DNA from: ZC4RG30 sp049841155
GTDB lineage: Bacteria; Pseudomonadota; Gammaproteobacteria; Steroidobacterales; Steroidobacteraceae
Length of the DNA stretch: 64,000 bases
Assembly: GCA_049841155.1 (NCBI GenBank)
Contig: JASGHI010000004.1
Location: 62,001-126,000 of the forward strand
Direction of reading: 5' to 3'
Shown: positions 54,201 to 61,754 of the stretch, one piece after another
Layout of the letters: every line of letters starts with the position of its first letter
How positions within the stretch are numbered: the first letter of the stretch is position 1
Notes under the pieces: model-generated
The model's input: the letters and a program-made list of their open reading frames with translations, nothing else
Told to the model about the DNA's origin: nothing
Database searches by the model: none
Translations under genes and position numbers: made by a program

Positions 54201-57148
54201 CGGTCTCCGAGACCAATCCGCTGGGCCAGACCACCACCCGCACGTATGACACTACGTACGGGGCGCTGGCAACCGAGACTGATCCCAACGGCATCGTGGT
54301 CCTCCAGAACAATCGTGATAGTTTCGGGCGCGTATTGCGAGCGACAAGGGCTGATGGCACCTCCACCGTCTACACCTATGCCGACTGCACCGCCTATATC
54401 TGCCAGAACGGCGACCCCGGCAGTGGCGCAACCGGCATCAACAAGATGATCGTCATCGCTTCGGAGCGGGATACTTCAGATGCTGCCTTCACGGACACCT
54501 GGACGTACTTCGATCAGTTGGATCGCCCGATCGTGCAGAGCACCCGCATGCTCTCGGGCGCCTACAGCCGAGTGGGGCGCCAGTACGACGCCTTTGGGCG
54601 TGTCGCCCGGGAGACAGCCCCGTGCAACCAGGGAAGCTGTAGCGCCTACTGGACCACCAACAACTACGATGCCCTGAATCGCCTGACCGATCAGAGCCGG
54701 CCTCAGAGCCAGAGTGTGGCAACGCCCGTTACGACCACCTTTGGCTATGCGGGTCGTACGCAGACGGTGACCGATGGTCAGGGCAAAGTCACCACGAAGG
54801 TCCTGGATGTCATGGGCCATGTACGTCGGTCGCAGGATCACGACGGGTACTACCAGAGCTTTGCCTACAATGCGTTCGGAAGCCTCAAGCAGGTGACGGA
54901 CTCGCTGTCCAACACGCTCTTCAGCGCCAGCTACGACTACGGCGTCAAGGCGTTCCAGACCTCCAGCACCGACATGGACCTGGGGGCTCGCACCTACAAA
55001 TACAACTCGCTAGGCGATCTCACGGAATGGACCGATGCGAAGGGCCAGAACTTTGGCCTGAGCCTCGACAAGCTCTCGCGGGTTAGGGCCAGGACCGAGC
55101 CGGACGGGTCGGTCAACTGGAACTGGGGCACCAGCGCCGCGAACCACAACATTGGTCGGCTGGAGAGCACATCGAGCATTGGTCATTCAGAGAGCCTGAC
55201 CTACGACAACAAGGGGCGGCTGATCAGCCGCAGCATCATCACCGACCAGAGCTATGTCATCGACTATGCCTACAACAGCCAGGGGAAGCTGGATGTCGTG
55301 ACCTGGCCAACCAGCACATCCTCCACACGGGTGAAGGTGAAGTACGGATATCAGTACGGCATCCTGGCCTCCGCCACGGACTATACGAGCGGTTCTCTGG
55401 GCACGGTGTACTGGCAGGCCAGCACCCAGAATGCGCGGGGGCAGATCACACAGGAGAGTCTGGGCAATGGCGTGGTCACCACCCGAACTTTTGATGCGGT
55501 GACGGGACAGGTCTCTTCCATCCAGTCGGGAGTCAGTGGAGGCTCGGGGTTGCAGAACGAGTCCTACCTCTATGATCTGGTGGGCAATGTCACGCAGCGC
55601 CAGAACAGCAACGCGGGCCTTACCGAGAATTTCTACTACGATAACTTGTACCGGCTGACCTCCTCGAAGCTCAATGGCACTACCAACCTGTCGGTGGCCT
55701 ACGATGGCATGGGCAACATTACCTCCCGCAGCGACGTGGCCAGCGGAGCGAGCTGGACCTACCACTCGACCAAGAAACATGCTGTGGCCCAGGCCGGTAG
55801 CGGCTCGTACACGTACGCCTACGATGCCAACGGCAACGTGACCAGTCGCAGTGGGGACACGATCACCTGGACCAGTGCCAACTATCCAGCGTCGATGACG
55901 AAGGGAAGCGAGTCGGTGTCGTTCTCCTACAACCTGAGCCGGGAGTACTTCAAGCAGGTCTACACCGGGCCAGCCGGCTCCGAGACCACGCACTACATTG
56001 GCGGAATCCTGGAGAAGGTCGTAGCGGGCGGCGTATCGGACTGGCGCCACCTCGTAAAGGTGGGTGGCCAGACGGTGGCCATCATCAGCCGCAAGAGCAG
56101 TGGCACCAATGCCGTGAACTATCTGCTGGAGGACCATCAGGGCAGTCCGTCGATGTGGACGAACAGCTCGGGAAGCAGTGTGGTGAAGGAGAGCTTCACG
56201 GCTTATGGGTTGCCCCGAAATGGATCCACCTGGTCCGGGGCGGTACCCGGGGGAGACAAGACGGCCATTGCCGGGATCAGTCGTCGGGGGTACACCGGGC
56301 ACTCCATGCTGGGTGACATGGGACTGATCCACATGAACGGCCGCGTGCAGGATGCGATCACGGGACGGTTCCTGTCAGCAGATCCCTATGTGCAGGATCC
56401 GGGGTTCACGCAAAGCTACAACCGCTACGCTTACGTGGTGAATAATCCGCTATCGTATATCGATCCGAGCGGGTTTTATCATCCCGCGCCCGGCTGCCAG
56501 GAGAAGGGCTACAACTCTTACGATTGCGAGCATTGGGAGCCGGATGAATGGGATTTCCTTAACGAATTTGTCTTGACGGGTCACAGGCATACAGACGGAC
56601 AGACAAACTCTGATCCTTGCGCTTCGTATGATTGTTCCGGGCGGCCCGGACCCTCTACGGGTGGTGGGGCGGGAGGGGGAGATGGTTCATCGTCGACGCC
56701 ACAAGAAGATCATCTTCAAGGGGATCTGACCAATTTCGTAGAGAAGACCCTGGATGGTGATTGGTGGGGTGCCGTTAAGGCCGGTCTAAAGATGATCGGG
56801 AACAGTTGGAAGGATGCCTACTCGACGCCAGAGCGAGGCGTACTGACGACGATGTCGATGATCCCAATTGTGGGGATCGAGGCCAAAGGAGCTCAGTTCA
56901 GCCTGTACGACGCAACGGGAGGTTTGAAAGGTCTGAGGACCAATCTAAGCGGTCCGGAGTTTGTCTCAAATCTCAAGGCAAGCGGCTACACTGCAACCGA
57001 AAGAGTAGGAACCAATGGTCCTGTGACAGTTTTGCAGAATGGCAATGGCTCCACTTGGACGGTCTACACTAGGACCAGTACAGGTGACGCTGGCGCGGAG
57101 TTTTTTGGAGCAAATGGCCAGCATGTGAAATACAACCTTGAGAAGTAG
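51209..57148 (+). CDS. Exported SpvB/RHS-repeat polymorphic toxin-like protein
   Basis: 1979 residues, starting at GTG 51209 behind AGGAG. A signal peptide covers about 1-35 (LAVLAFWVLATAPSTAA). An SpvB-like N-terminal domain runs 36-240 (VSSTGAATYTIPIFTPPGPH, NPxGNGWGI-like GNGWGIAG), then FG-GAP/VCBS repeats with Asp-rich loops (DFNGDGFEDLVYRDG, DTNGDGKVDLIY), then YD/RHS repeats (GRLISRS, YDANGNVTSRSG) to the RHS core (DHQGSPSMWTNS, GRFLSADPYVQDPGF). The core ends at the DPSG autocleavage-like site (Asp1752). The remaining 224 residues are a variable tip ending NGSTWTVYTRTSTGDAGAEF and about 14 more; I do not recognise its activity. Confidence 0.9.
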   Translation: MSRLNLEHVSWTRGSWGILAVLAFWVLATAPSTAAVGRTKGQFDVSSTGAATYTIPIFTPPGPHGMQPNIALAYSSQNGGGPVGNGWGIAGVQAITRCNKTTAQDANAAAVALAASDGYCLNGRRLRITNGTYGAAGSTYQTEIADFSLITAVGTAGLGPASFTVKTKEGLTYEYGNTTDSQVLANGTSTARMWLVNLISDRWNNRVKFTYGTGGVATAVPIKIQWAATSHGASTFANEMTFTYGTNTPASTEQGYTGGTQYKNDSLLSSISVAVSGTVERKYLLTYDTSPTTGAKRLTTILECPDSSGTDCLSPTSVGYQNGQAGTGTAPLTTLGSAVNAVYTGFDFNGDGFEDLVYRDGSNWYVAMGSTSGLGTPINTGVTSNLVPGDLLGTGKDMYLAVNSGTWYLYQWNGSSFTGTSTGIATSSTSTNVSLADTNGDGKVDLIYVTGISGAVVTLATRPNTSTGSTLSFGAPVTSTVVHSIPVAFARVVPPTGWTGSHRRFDFNGDLREDIALELEYMECSPECLTGSHVFGAIAGDGFTYTLGPMLAFTAIGGWTASGYALDMNSDSCSDVLIRNTLLIAKCDGNTPVTISLPSDAMGAVDWNGDGRLDLITRPTGSTTLKVSLSNGAGFGSAVDTGITASASCRVLRVDVDGDGLDDLMCWEAPGGSLKIYRHNSPGVTPDVAKDFDDGFGITHSVAHNLTTWGNYTPEASATYPNRDYRGPLKIVGAVLSSDGIGGAYTRTYQYYGAAMNLQGRGFAGFAGRKVTDSRSHAPYTYDNFKRSFPYTGSSTRHEIYSQSGTLLFSRTFTLADTVLDATSYNQRYFVYSSGASSSIYEYGGGKHGALITQITESRTVDNWGNVTAATTTTTDKDSASSQYGQSWTESVSTSITPDTGSNWCLGLPTSTSVTYSTTVSGESSVTRSKSFTPDYVNCRHTAEVTEPASSIRRVDVGYEYDNFGNVKKVAVTGRYSWGDPMSERATQLNWGTTGQFPVSETNPLGQTTTRTYDTTYGALATETDPNGIVVLQNNRDSFGRVLRATRADGTSTVYTYADCTAYICQNGDPGSGATGINKMIVIASERDTSDAAFTDTWTYFDQLDRPIVQSTRMLSGAYSRVGRQYDAFGRVARETAPCNQGSCSAYWTTNNYDALNRLTDQSRPQSQSVATPVTTTFGYAGRTQTVTDGQGKVTTKVLDVMGHVRRSQDHDGYYQSFAYNAFGSLKQVTDSLSNTLFSASYDYGVKAFQTSSTDMDLGARTYKYNSLGDLTEWTDAKGQNFGLSLDKLSRVRARTEPDGSVNWNWGTSAANHNIGRLESTSSIGHSESLTYDNKGRLISRSIITDQSYVIDYAYNSQGKLDVVTWPTSTSSTRVKVKYGYQYGILASATDYTSGSLGTVYWQASTQNARGQITQESLGNGVVTTRTFDAVTGQVSSIQSGVSGGSGLQNESYLYDLVGNVTQRQNSNAGLTENFYYDNLYRLTSSKLNGTTNLSVAYDGMGNITSRSDVASGASWTYHSTKKHAVAQAGSGSYTYAYDANGNVTSRSGDTITWTSANYPASMTKGSESVSFSYNLSREYFKQVYTGPAGSETTHYIGGILEKVVAGGVSDWRHLVKVGGQTVAIISRKSSGTNAVNYLLEDHQGSPSMWTNSSGSSVVKESFTAYGLPRNGSTWSGAVPGGDKTAIAGISRRGYTGHSMLGDMGLIHMNGRVQDAITGRFLSADPYVQDPGFTQSYNRYAYVVNNPLSYIDPSGFYHPAPGCQEKGYNSYDCEHWEPDEWDFLNEFVLTGHRHTDGQTNSDPCASYDCSGRPGPSTGGGAGGGDGSSSTPQEDHLQGDLTNFVEKTLDGDWWGAVKAGLKMIGNSWKDAYSTPERGVLTTMSMIPIVGIEAKGAQFSLYDATGGLKGLRTNLSGPEFVSNLKASGYTATERVGTNGPVTVLQNGNGSTWTVYTRTSTGDAGAEFFGANGQHVKYNLEK

Positions 57149-57172
57149 TCTTTCCCGACAGTGGTGCTAGAG

Positions 57173-57760
57173 ATGTCGACCGAGATCTTGAAGAAGACCG
57201 CGCTTCGAAATGCCCTTGGGTGTCTAGAGAGCAAAGGTCGTTTCCCCTATCAGGTTTTTGTCTGTGAATGGACGGATTACTTCTTTTTCTGTTCCGACGT
57301 GCTGTTTGAAAGACGATTTGTAGAAATCAAGAATCTCCTACTGGAGGAAGAAGGTGCATCTGCGATCGCCGTCGTCAATTTGGGAAATGTGGTTTCGGAC
57401 CAAGATCATCCTCGAACGATATTTCTAGATCGCGATACTGACGCTAACGCCTATATTGCCGAACTCGTGGGGGACGGATCTCCAGATAGCTGGATGTTCT
57501 TGAAGGATCGCTATATCTGCGCTTCCGACCAAGGTCATTGGTCCATTTACTGCGAGAAGGAAAACGATATTGCAGTACTGGCTGTTGATGAAACCATATC
57601 CGAGTTTGCCCGATCTCGCCTTGTGAAACTAATGGACGCGACGTCGGTGAGGGCTATACACAAGTCGAGTAATAGTTCAGCCTTTAATTTTAATAGACTC
57701 GTTCCTGAGTGGAGAAGGGCTTTGGCTTTGCAGTACTGTTCGCCGGTTCAATCTGATTAA
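57173..57760 (+). CDS. Candidate immunity protein for the RHS C-terminal tip
   Basis: 195-residue soluble, acidic protein beginning 25 bases after the RHS stop, in the position always held by immunity genes of RHS and CDI systems. Features: aromatic cluster WTDYFFFCSDVLFERRF, a Glu-rich helix, WMFLKDRYICASDQGHWSIYCEK. No membrane helix, so the toxin would act in the cytoplasm. Base composition is lower in GC than the flanking core. ATG 57173 is preferred to GTG 57161, although neither has a strong ribosome site. I do not recognise a named SMI1/SUKH family with confidence. Confidence 0.6.
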   Translation: MSTEILKKTALRNALGCLESKGRFPYQVFVCEWTDYFFFCSDVLFERRFVEIKNLLLEEEGASAIAVVNLGNVVSDQDHPRTIFLDRDTDANAYIAELVGDGSPDSWMFLKDRYICASDQGHWSIYCEKENDIAVLAVDETISEFARSRLVKLMDATSVRAIHKSSNSSAFNFNRLVPEWRRALALQYCSPVQSD

Positions 57761-57876
57761 TTAGCCTCTTGCCGCAAAGTCTTTTGGATCGAGCGCGCGA
57801 GTGGGTTTGCAAGAAAATAGGTAACGGATTCGACAATCCGCGTTCGCTATCGATCGGTTTCTTTGGTGATCTTTAA

Positions 57877-58260
57877 TTACCGCTAGTTCCTGGATTTGGT
57901 GGCGGCTCCGCTATAGGCATTACCGGGAACGGTCAGCTATTCCTCGAATTCACGGCGCAGGGTGAATGGAGGCCTATCCTGAATTTAAACATCGGGGTTC
58001 AGGGTAGCTGTGGCAAGAACAACGGTGACCTGCCATTTCTCTCGCCGCAAACCGACTACTTCGTAGAAGCGCAAGCAGCACTCGGTGTGGGTGCTGTTGC
58101 CAGCGGAAGCGTCACCACTAGTGGCGGAAAGAGCGTAAATCTCTCCAAGAGCGTCGGTCGACTAGGTGTCGGTGTTGCTGGTCAAGAAGCACTGGTAATG
58201 GGCACGAACACGAGAATTGCCGTTACGAAGTCTGTGCCTGCGTTGCTGTGTGGAGGATAG
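57877..58260 (+). pseudogene. Start-less fragment resembling a displaced RHS C-terminal tip
   Basis: An open frame of 127 codons without ATG, GTG or TTG near its beginning, immediately after a stop at 57874-57876. It reads LPLVPGFGGGSAIGITGNGQ, then LFLEFTAQGEWRPILNLNIG and later CGKNNGDLPFLSPQTDYFVE, ending VPALLCGG. Gly-rich repetitive beta sequence and a lack of a start fit a detached C-terminal module of a larger RHS-type protein rather than a self-standing gene. It sits just upstream of a membrane protein start, as a tip-immunity pair would. Confidence 0.5.
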
Positions 58261-58265
58261 GTGCG

Positions 58266-58514
58266 ATGACTGTGTTTAAGGAGCTCTGGAGTTCTTACTG
58301 GAATATATTCTGCAGATTGGCTTGGGTAGCCGGGTGCGTGCTGATGATCGGCTTCTTTGTCGCAGCCATAGCCATAGCGACATACGGCGGTGAAGACTTG
58401 GAATTCGGATTGAGATGGGAGTTGGTGGCGCTAACTACATCCATCTCTGTTCTGAGCTACTTCATACTCAAAGCGGCCAAAGCTCAGCTCAATCGACCTT
58501 CCGCTGGTGGTTAG
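58266..58514 (+). CDS. Small two-helix membrane protein, candidate immunity
   Basis: 82 residues with a GGAGG ribosome site about 10 bases before ATG 58266. Two hydrophobic segments (LAWVAGCVLMIGFFVAAIAIA and ELVALTTSISVLSYFILKA) give an inner-membrane hairpin. It overlaps the end of the start-less fragment region and precedes a second tip-like fragment. Membrane immunity proteins often protect against pore-forming or membrane-acting tips. No family recognised. An upstream GTG at 58248 is in frame but lacks a site. Confidence 0.55.
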   Translation: MTVFKELWSSYWNIFCRLAWVAGCVLMIGFFVAAIAIATYGGEDLEFGLRWELVALTTSISVLSYFILKAAKAQLNRPSAGG

Positions 58515-58522
58515 CAGTAGGC

Positions 58523-58978
58523 GTGAGCGGCAACGGCCATGAGAGCTGGTTTCGTGAGTTGCCGCAGGGGCAGGTCGTAGGTCCTACTACGCGTTCATGT
58601 ACTCCTGGCGCTATGTTTTCAGCCAAACGTACTGCCGTAGACAATGCTGGTTTGAAGAGCCCAACTTTTGATGCAGCTAGTGGCGTGAGTGGCGTGGTAT
58701 CAGCGAGCGACGGGTCGGCGCGTCTGCTGGGAGCTGCAGACAAGATCTACAACGACGTGATGAGAGTCCCGGCTGGTATAGCGCACGTTGGCGGTGTGGC
58801 CGCATCCGCTTATCAGGCGTTTGGCGGATCAAATGAGGTTGAGCGAGCTCAGGGTCGTCAAGATCTTGTGATGGCTGGTGCCACCAGGATTCCCGTGGTT
58901 GGGCCACTCATGACCCATTCTTATGGCGTTGGAAGGCTTCTGGGCGAAATTTTGGGGAGTCAAGAAGACAATGGTTGA
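58523..58978 (+). pseudogene. Second displaced tip-like fragment
   Basis: In one frame, after the end of the two-helix gene, the sequence reads VGVSGNGHESWFRELPQGQV, a Gly/Ala-rich helix region (VMRVPAGIAHVGGVAASAYQ) and a hydrophobic end (VPVVGPLMTHSYGVGRLLGE). The frame is open from 58415 but the first 35 residues there overlap the previous gene out of phase and look incidental. It resembles the Gly/Ala-rich pre-toxin region of RHS C-termini (inference). No good ribosome site or start near the apparent beginning, so I treat it as a remnant; it could be translated from an ATG at 58613. Confidence 0.45.
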
Positions 58979-59014
58979 GATTAACATTGATTTTTCCGCA
59001 TGTAGGTTGTTCTG

Positions 59015-59389
59015 ATGTATATGCGTATGTATGCATCCTTAGTGAAGGGATACATTGGATTTTTTGGGCGTGACGCATCGCACTATGTGGCAGCGGGAAT
59101 GCTCGGGGCGCTGGCTTGTGCGAATGTTTTTGCGGCTATTGCTTTGATCGTCAATCTAGGTCAAGGCTGGGTAGCAGGTCTGTTTGATTTACTTAAAAAT
59201 AGAGGTATTGCGCTGGTAGCTGCAGCACTAATTTTCATCTTCCATTTCAGGTGTTGCGCCAGATATAGACATGAATTTCTCTCCAAGAATGAGAAAGAAG
59301 TGCTTCGAGACGTAGCGACGTGGCCGGGAAATTTTTATATGTGGGGGAGCATCTTTTTTGTTATCTGTGTGAGCAAAGCCATTAGATAG
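59015..59389 (+). CDS. Three-helix membrane protein, candidate immunity
   Basis: 124 residues; ATG 59015. Hydrophobic segments at about 24-47 (VAAGMLGALACANVFAAIALI), 65-80 (GIALVAAALIFIFHF) and 108-120 (MWGSIFFVICVSKAI), with a charged Cys-containing loop (CCARYRHEFLSKNEKEVLRD). AT-richer than the neighbourhood. It follows the second tip-like fragment by 36 bases, repeating the tip-plus-small-membrane-protein arrangement. No family recognised. Confidence 0.55.
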   Translation: MYMRMYASLVKGYIGFFGRDASHYVAAGMLGALACANVFAAIALIVNLGQGWVAGLFDLLKNRGIALVAAALIFIFHFRCCARYRHEFLSKNEKEVLRDVATWPGNFYMWGSIFFVICVSKAIR

Positions 59390-59610
59390 AAGAAAGCATT
59401 TAGTTCGATTCAGAGCCTGTTGAGGGTCTCGATAGCGTCACATTGGGAAGTCGTATCTATTCGAGCTTCTGATTTGAGCGAGAGTAAGTTATGACTCCTG
59501 TGGTTCGACTGAAGCAGGCCAGCGACAACATATCCGCCTAGCCTCAAACGGGCGGCCCCTGCAGTCCGCCGCTCGCGTAATATGCTCCAGGTGCCGCGCG
59601 AGGACCCCAC
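59390..59610. other. Intergenic boundary between the RHS region and core genes
   Basis: 221 bases with no gene I can support. The base composition rises to core level around 59500, marking the right edge of the accessory region. No integrase, attachment-site repeat or tRNA end was found. A GAGGA ribosome site at about 59599-59603 belongs to the antiporter gene. Confidence 0.5.
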
Positions 59611-60843
59611 TTGATCATCGACCGCGACCTCGGCTATATCCTGCTGCTCGCGGCCCTTTTCCTGGTGCCGCGCTTCCTGCAGCACTGGCATGTTCCGGCC
59701 GCGATCAGCGCATTGGCGCTCGGTGCCGCTGCAGGCATGGGTTTCGGTCTCTTCCAGGACGATGCCACCATCTCGCTGCTGTCCACACTGGGCATCGTTT
59801 CGTTGTTTCTGTTCGCCGGACTGGAGGTGGATTTCGCCGAGCTGCGCCGCGGCGCCAGAATGCTGCTCCAGCACCTTGTCGTGCGCGTGCTGATGGTGGC
59901 AGGTATCGCCTGGGCAGCCACGGTCCTGCTGCAGCTGTCATGGCGGCCGGCCATTCTCGTGGCACTGGCGCTGGCTACTCCTTCCACCGGGTTCATCCTG
60001 GATTCGCTCGACGCGCTGCGCAGCAGCGAGAATGAAAGGTTCTGGATCCGGTCCAAGGCCATTGCCGTGGAGCTGGTGGCACTGACCATTCTGTTCGTGG
60101 ACCTGCGCTCCACCACGATGGTGGAGCTGGGCATCTCTGTCGCTGCGCTGGCCGGCCTCGTCGCGTTCCTGCCGCTGGCTTTCAGCGTATTTGCCACCCG
60201 CATCGCGCCCATTGCTCCCAAATCGGATTTCTCCTTTCTGGTAATCCTCGCGGTAGCCGCAGCGGTCGTGACCAAGAAACTCGGCGTCTACTACCTGGTT
60301 GGCGCATTCGTGGTCGGCATCGTTGCTCACCGTTTCCGCGAAAAGATGCCCTCGATGCGCGACAACCGCATGCTGCATGCGGTGGAGGCACTGGCCTCGT
60401 TGTTCGTGCCGTTCTATTTCTTTCACGCCGGCCTGGAGCTGCGGCGCGAGGATTTCTCGCTGGATGCACTGCTGCTCGGTGCGGCGTTCTGCCTGCTCGC
60501 CCTGCCGCTGCGGCTGCTGGTGGTCGGGCTGCATCGCCGGATCCTGCTGAAGGAGAGCTTCGCGGACAGTCTGCGTGTGACAGTGCCCCTGCTGCCCACG
60601 CTGGTCTTCACGCTGGTACTGGCCGGCATACTGCGCACCGAATTCCAGATCTCTCCGGCGATCTTCGGCGGGCTCATCATCTACGCGCTGGTCAACACCA
60701 TGCTGCCTACTCTGATACTGAAGCGCGCCCTGCCGGACTACGATCAGTTGCGCCTGCCCCCCGTTGGCGCCAGCGATGCGTCCGTGAGCAATGGTCCGGA
60801 AGTGCCGCCGGCCAGTCAGTCACCATCCGGCCCTGCCACCTAG
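59611..60843 (+). CDS. CPA2-family cation:proton antiporter (KefB-like)
   Basis: 410-residue polytopic membrane protein with a TTG start behind GCGAGGA. About 11-12 helices; the family regions ISALALGAAAGMGFGLFQ, SLFLFAGLEVDFAELRR, LALATPSTGFILDSLDAL (the ion-coordinating helix region) and LVGAFVVGIVAHRFREK are clear. It lacks the cytoplasmic RCK/TrkA-N domains of full KefB/KefC, ending in a Ser/Pro-rich tail, so it is a membrane-domain-only antiporter. Likely exchanges K+ or Na+ for protons. Stops 7 bases before the convergent metallopeptidase gene. Confidence 0.9.
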   Translation: MIIDRDLGYILLLAALFLVPRFLQHWHVPAAISALALGAAAGMGFGLFQDDATISLLSTLGIVSLFLFAGLEVDFAELRRGARMLLQHLVVRVLMVAGIAWAATVLLQLSWRPAILVALALATPSTGFILDSLDALRSSENERFWIRSKAIAVELVALTILFVDLRSTTMVELGISVAALAGLVAFLPLAFSVFATRIAPIAPKSDFSFLVILAVAAAVVTKKLGVYYLVGAFVVGIVAHRFREKMPSMRDNRMLHAVEALASLFVPFYFFHAGLELRREDFSLDALLLGAAFCLLALPLRLLVVGLHRRILLKESFADSLRVTVPLLPTLVFTLVLAGILRTEFQISPAIFGGLIIYALVNTMLPTLILKRALPDYDQLRLPPVGASDASVSNGPEVPPASQSPSGPAT

Positions 60844-60850
60844 GCTCGGG

Positions 60851-61723
60851 TCAGAGACTGCGCGCCCCGAACGTGTCGCAATCAGCCACGGCACCACTGC
60901 GGTAACCCCGCTGGAACCAGTTCTGCCGCTGCGCGGCCGAGCCATGCGTGAAGCTCTCGGGCACCACATAACCCTGCGCCTGTTTCTGCAATGTGTCGTC
61001 GCCGACGGCGGCTGCCGCGGCCAGGCCCTCGTCGATGTCGCCGGCTTCCAGCAGCGAGCGGGAGCGGTTGGCGTGATTGGCCCAGATGCCGGCGAAGCAG
61101 TCGGCCTGCAGCTCCATGCGCACCTGCAGCGCGTTCTGCTCTTCCTTTGAAGCGCGCTGCTGCGCCTGGCGCACGCGCTCTTCGATGCCGGTGAGGTACT
61201 GCACGTGGTGGCCCACCTCGTGCGCGAGCACGTAGGCCTGCGCGAAATCGCCGGGCGCCTGGAAGCGTTGGGCGAGCTCCTGATAGAAATTGAGGTCGAT
61301 GTAGACGCGCTGGTCGGCCGGGCAGTAGAACGGGCCCATCTCGGCGCTGGCCGAGCCGCAGCCGGAGCGGGTGCCGCCTTCGTAAAGGCGCAGGCGCGGC
61401 GGGGTGTACTGCTGGCCGGCTGCCGCGAAGATGGCGCTCCAGGTGTCCTCGGTGTCGGCGAGGATCACGGCCATGAACTGGCCTTCCTCGTCCTGCGGAA
61501 CGCTGGTCTCGACGGAGGTGGGGGAGCCGGCCGTGAGGCCGCCCTGCGTGGCCTGCATCACGCCCATGACCAGGCGCGGGTCTATGCCGAGGAAATAGGC
61601 CGCGGCCATCAGCACCAGTGTGCCGACGCCGAACTTTGCGCCCATGCCGCCGATGCCGCCGCCATCGCTGCGGCCACGCATGTCTTCCACGTTCTGGCTG
61701 CGACGCCCGTCCCGCCAACGCAT
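60851..61723 (-). CDS. Neutral zinc metallopeptidase (YpfJ family)
   Basis: 290 residues. The zinc motif HEVGHH begins at His168 (His168, Glu169, His172). Conserved pieces: MRWRDGRRSQNVEDMRG start, LVLMAAAYFLGIDP membrane segment, WSAIFAAAGQQYTPPRLRLY, CGSASAEMGPFYCPADQRVY (Cys pair) and ELQADCFAGIWAN with the third ligand region. The YpfJ/KPN_02809 family is of unknown substrate, anchored in the inner membrane with the peptidase domain outside. Divergent from hrpB, 31 bases between starts. Confidence 0.93.
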   Translation of the reverse strand: MRWRDGRRSQNVEDMRGRSDGGGIGGMGAKFGVGTLVLMAAAYFLGIDPRLVMGVMQATQGGLTAGSPTSVETSVPQDEEGQFMAVILADTEDTWSAIFAAAGQQYTPPRLRLYEGGTRSGCGSASAEMGPFYCPADQRVYIDLNFYQELAQRFQAPGDFAQAYVLAHEVGHHVQYLTGIEERVRQAQQRASKEEQNALQVRMELQADCFAGIWANHANRSRSLLEAGDIDEGLAAAAAVGDDTLQKQAQGYVVPESFTHGSAAQRQNWFQRGYRSGAVADCDTFGARSL

Positions 61724-61754
61724 GTCAGTCTCCTTGGTTTGGACCAACGATATC

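Noticed and set aside
51900..56400. Repeated short motifs inside the RHS gene as a possible CRISPR or satellite
   Set aside because: They are degenerate YD/RHS and FG-GAP coding repeats in frame, not identical spaced DNA repeats.
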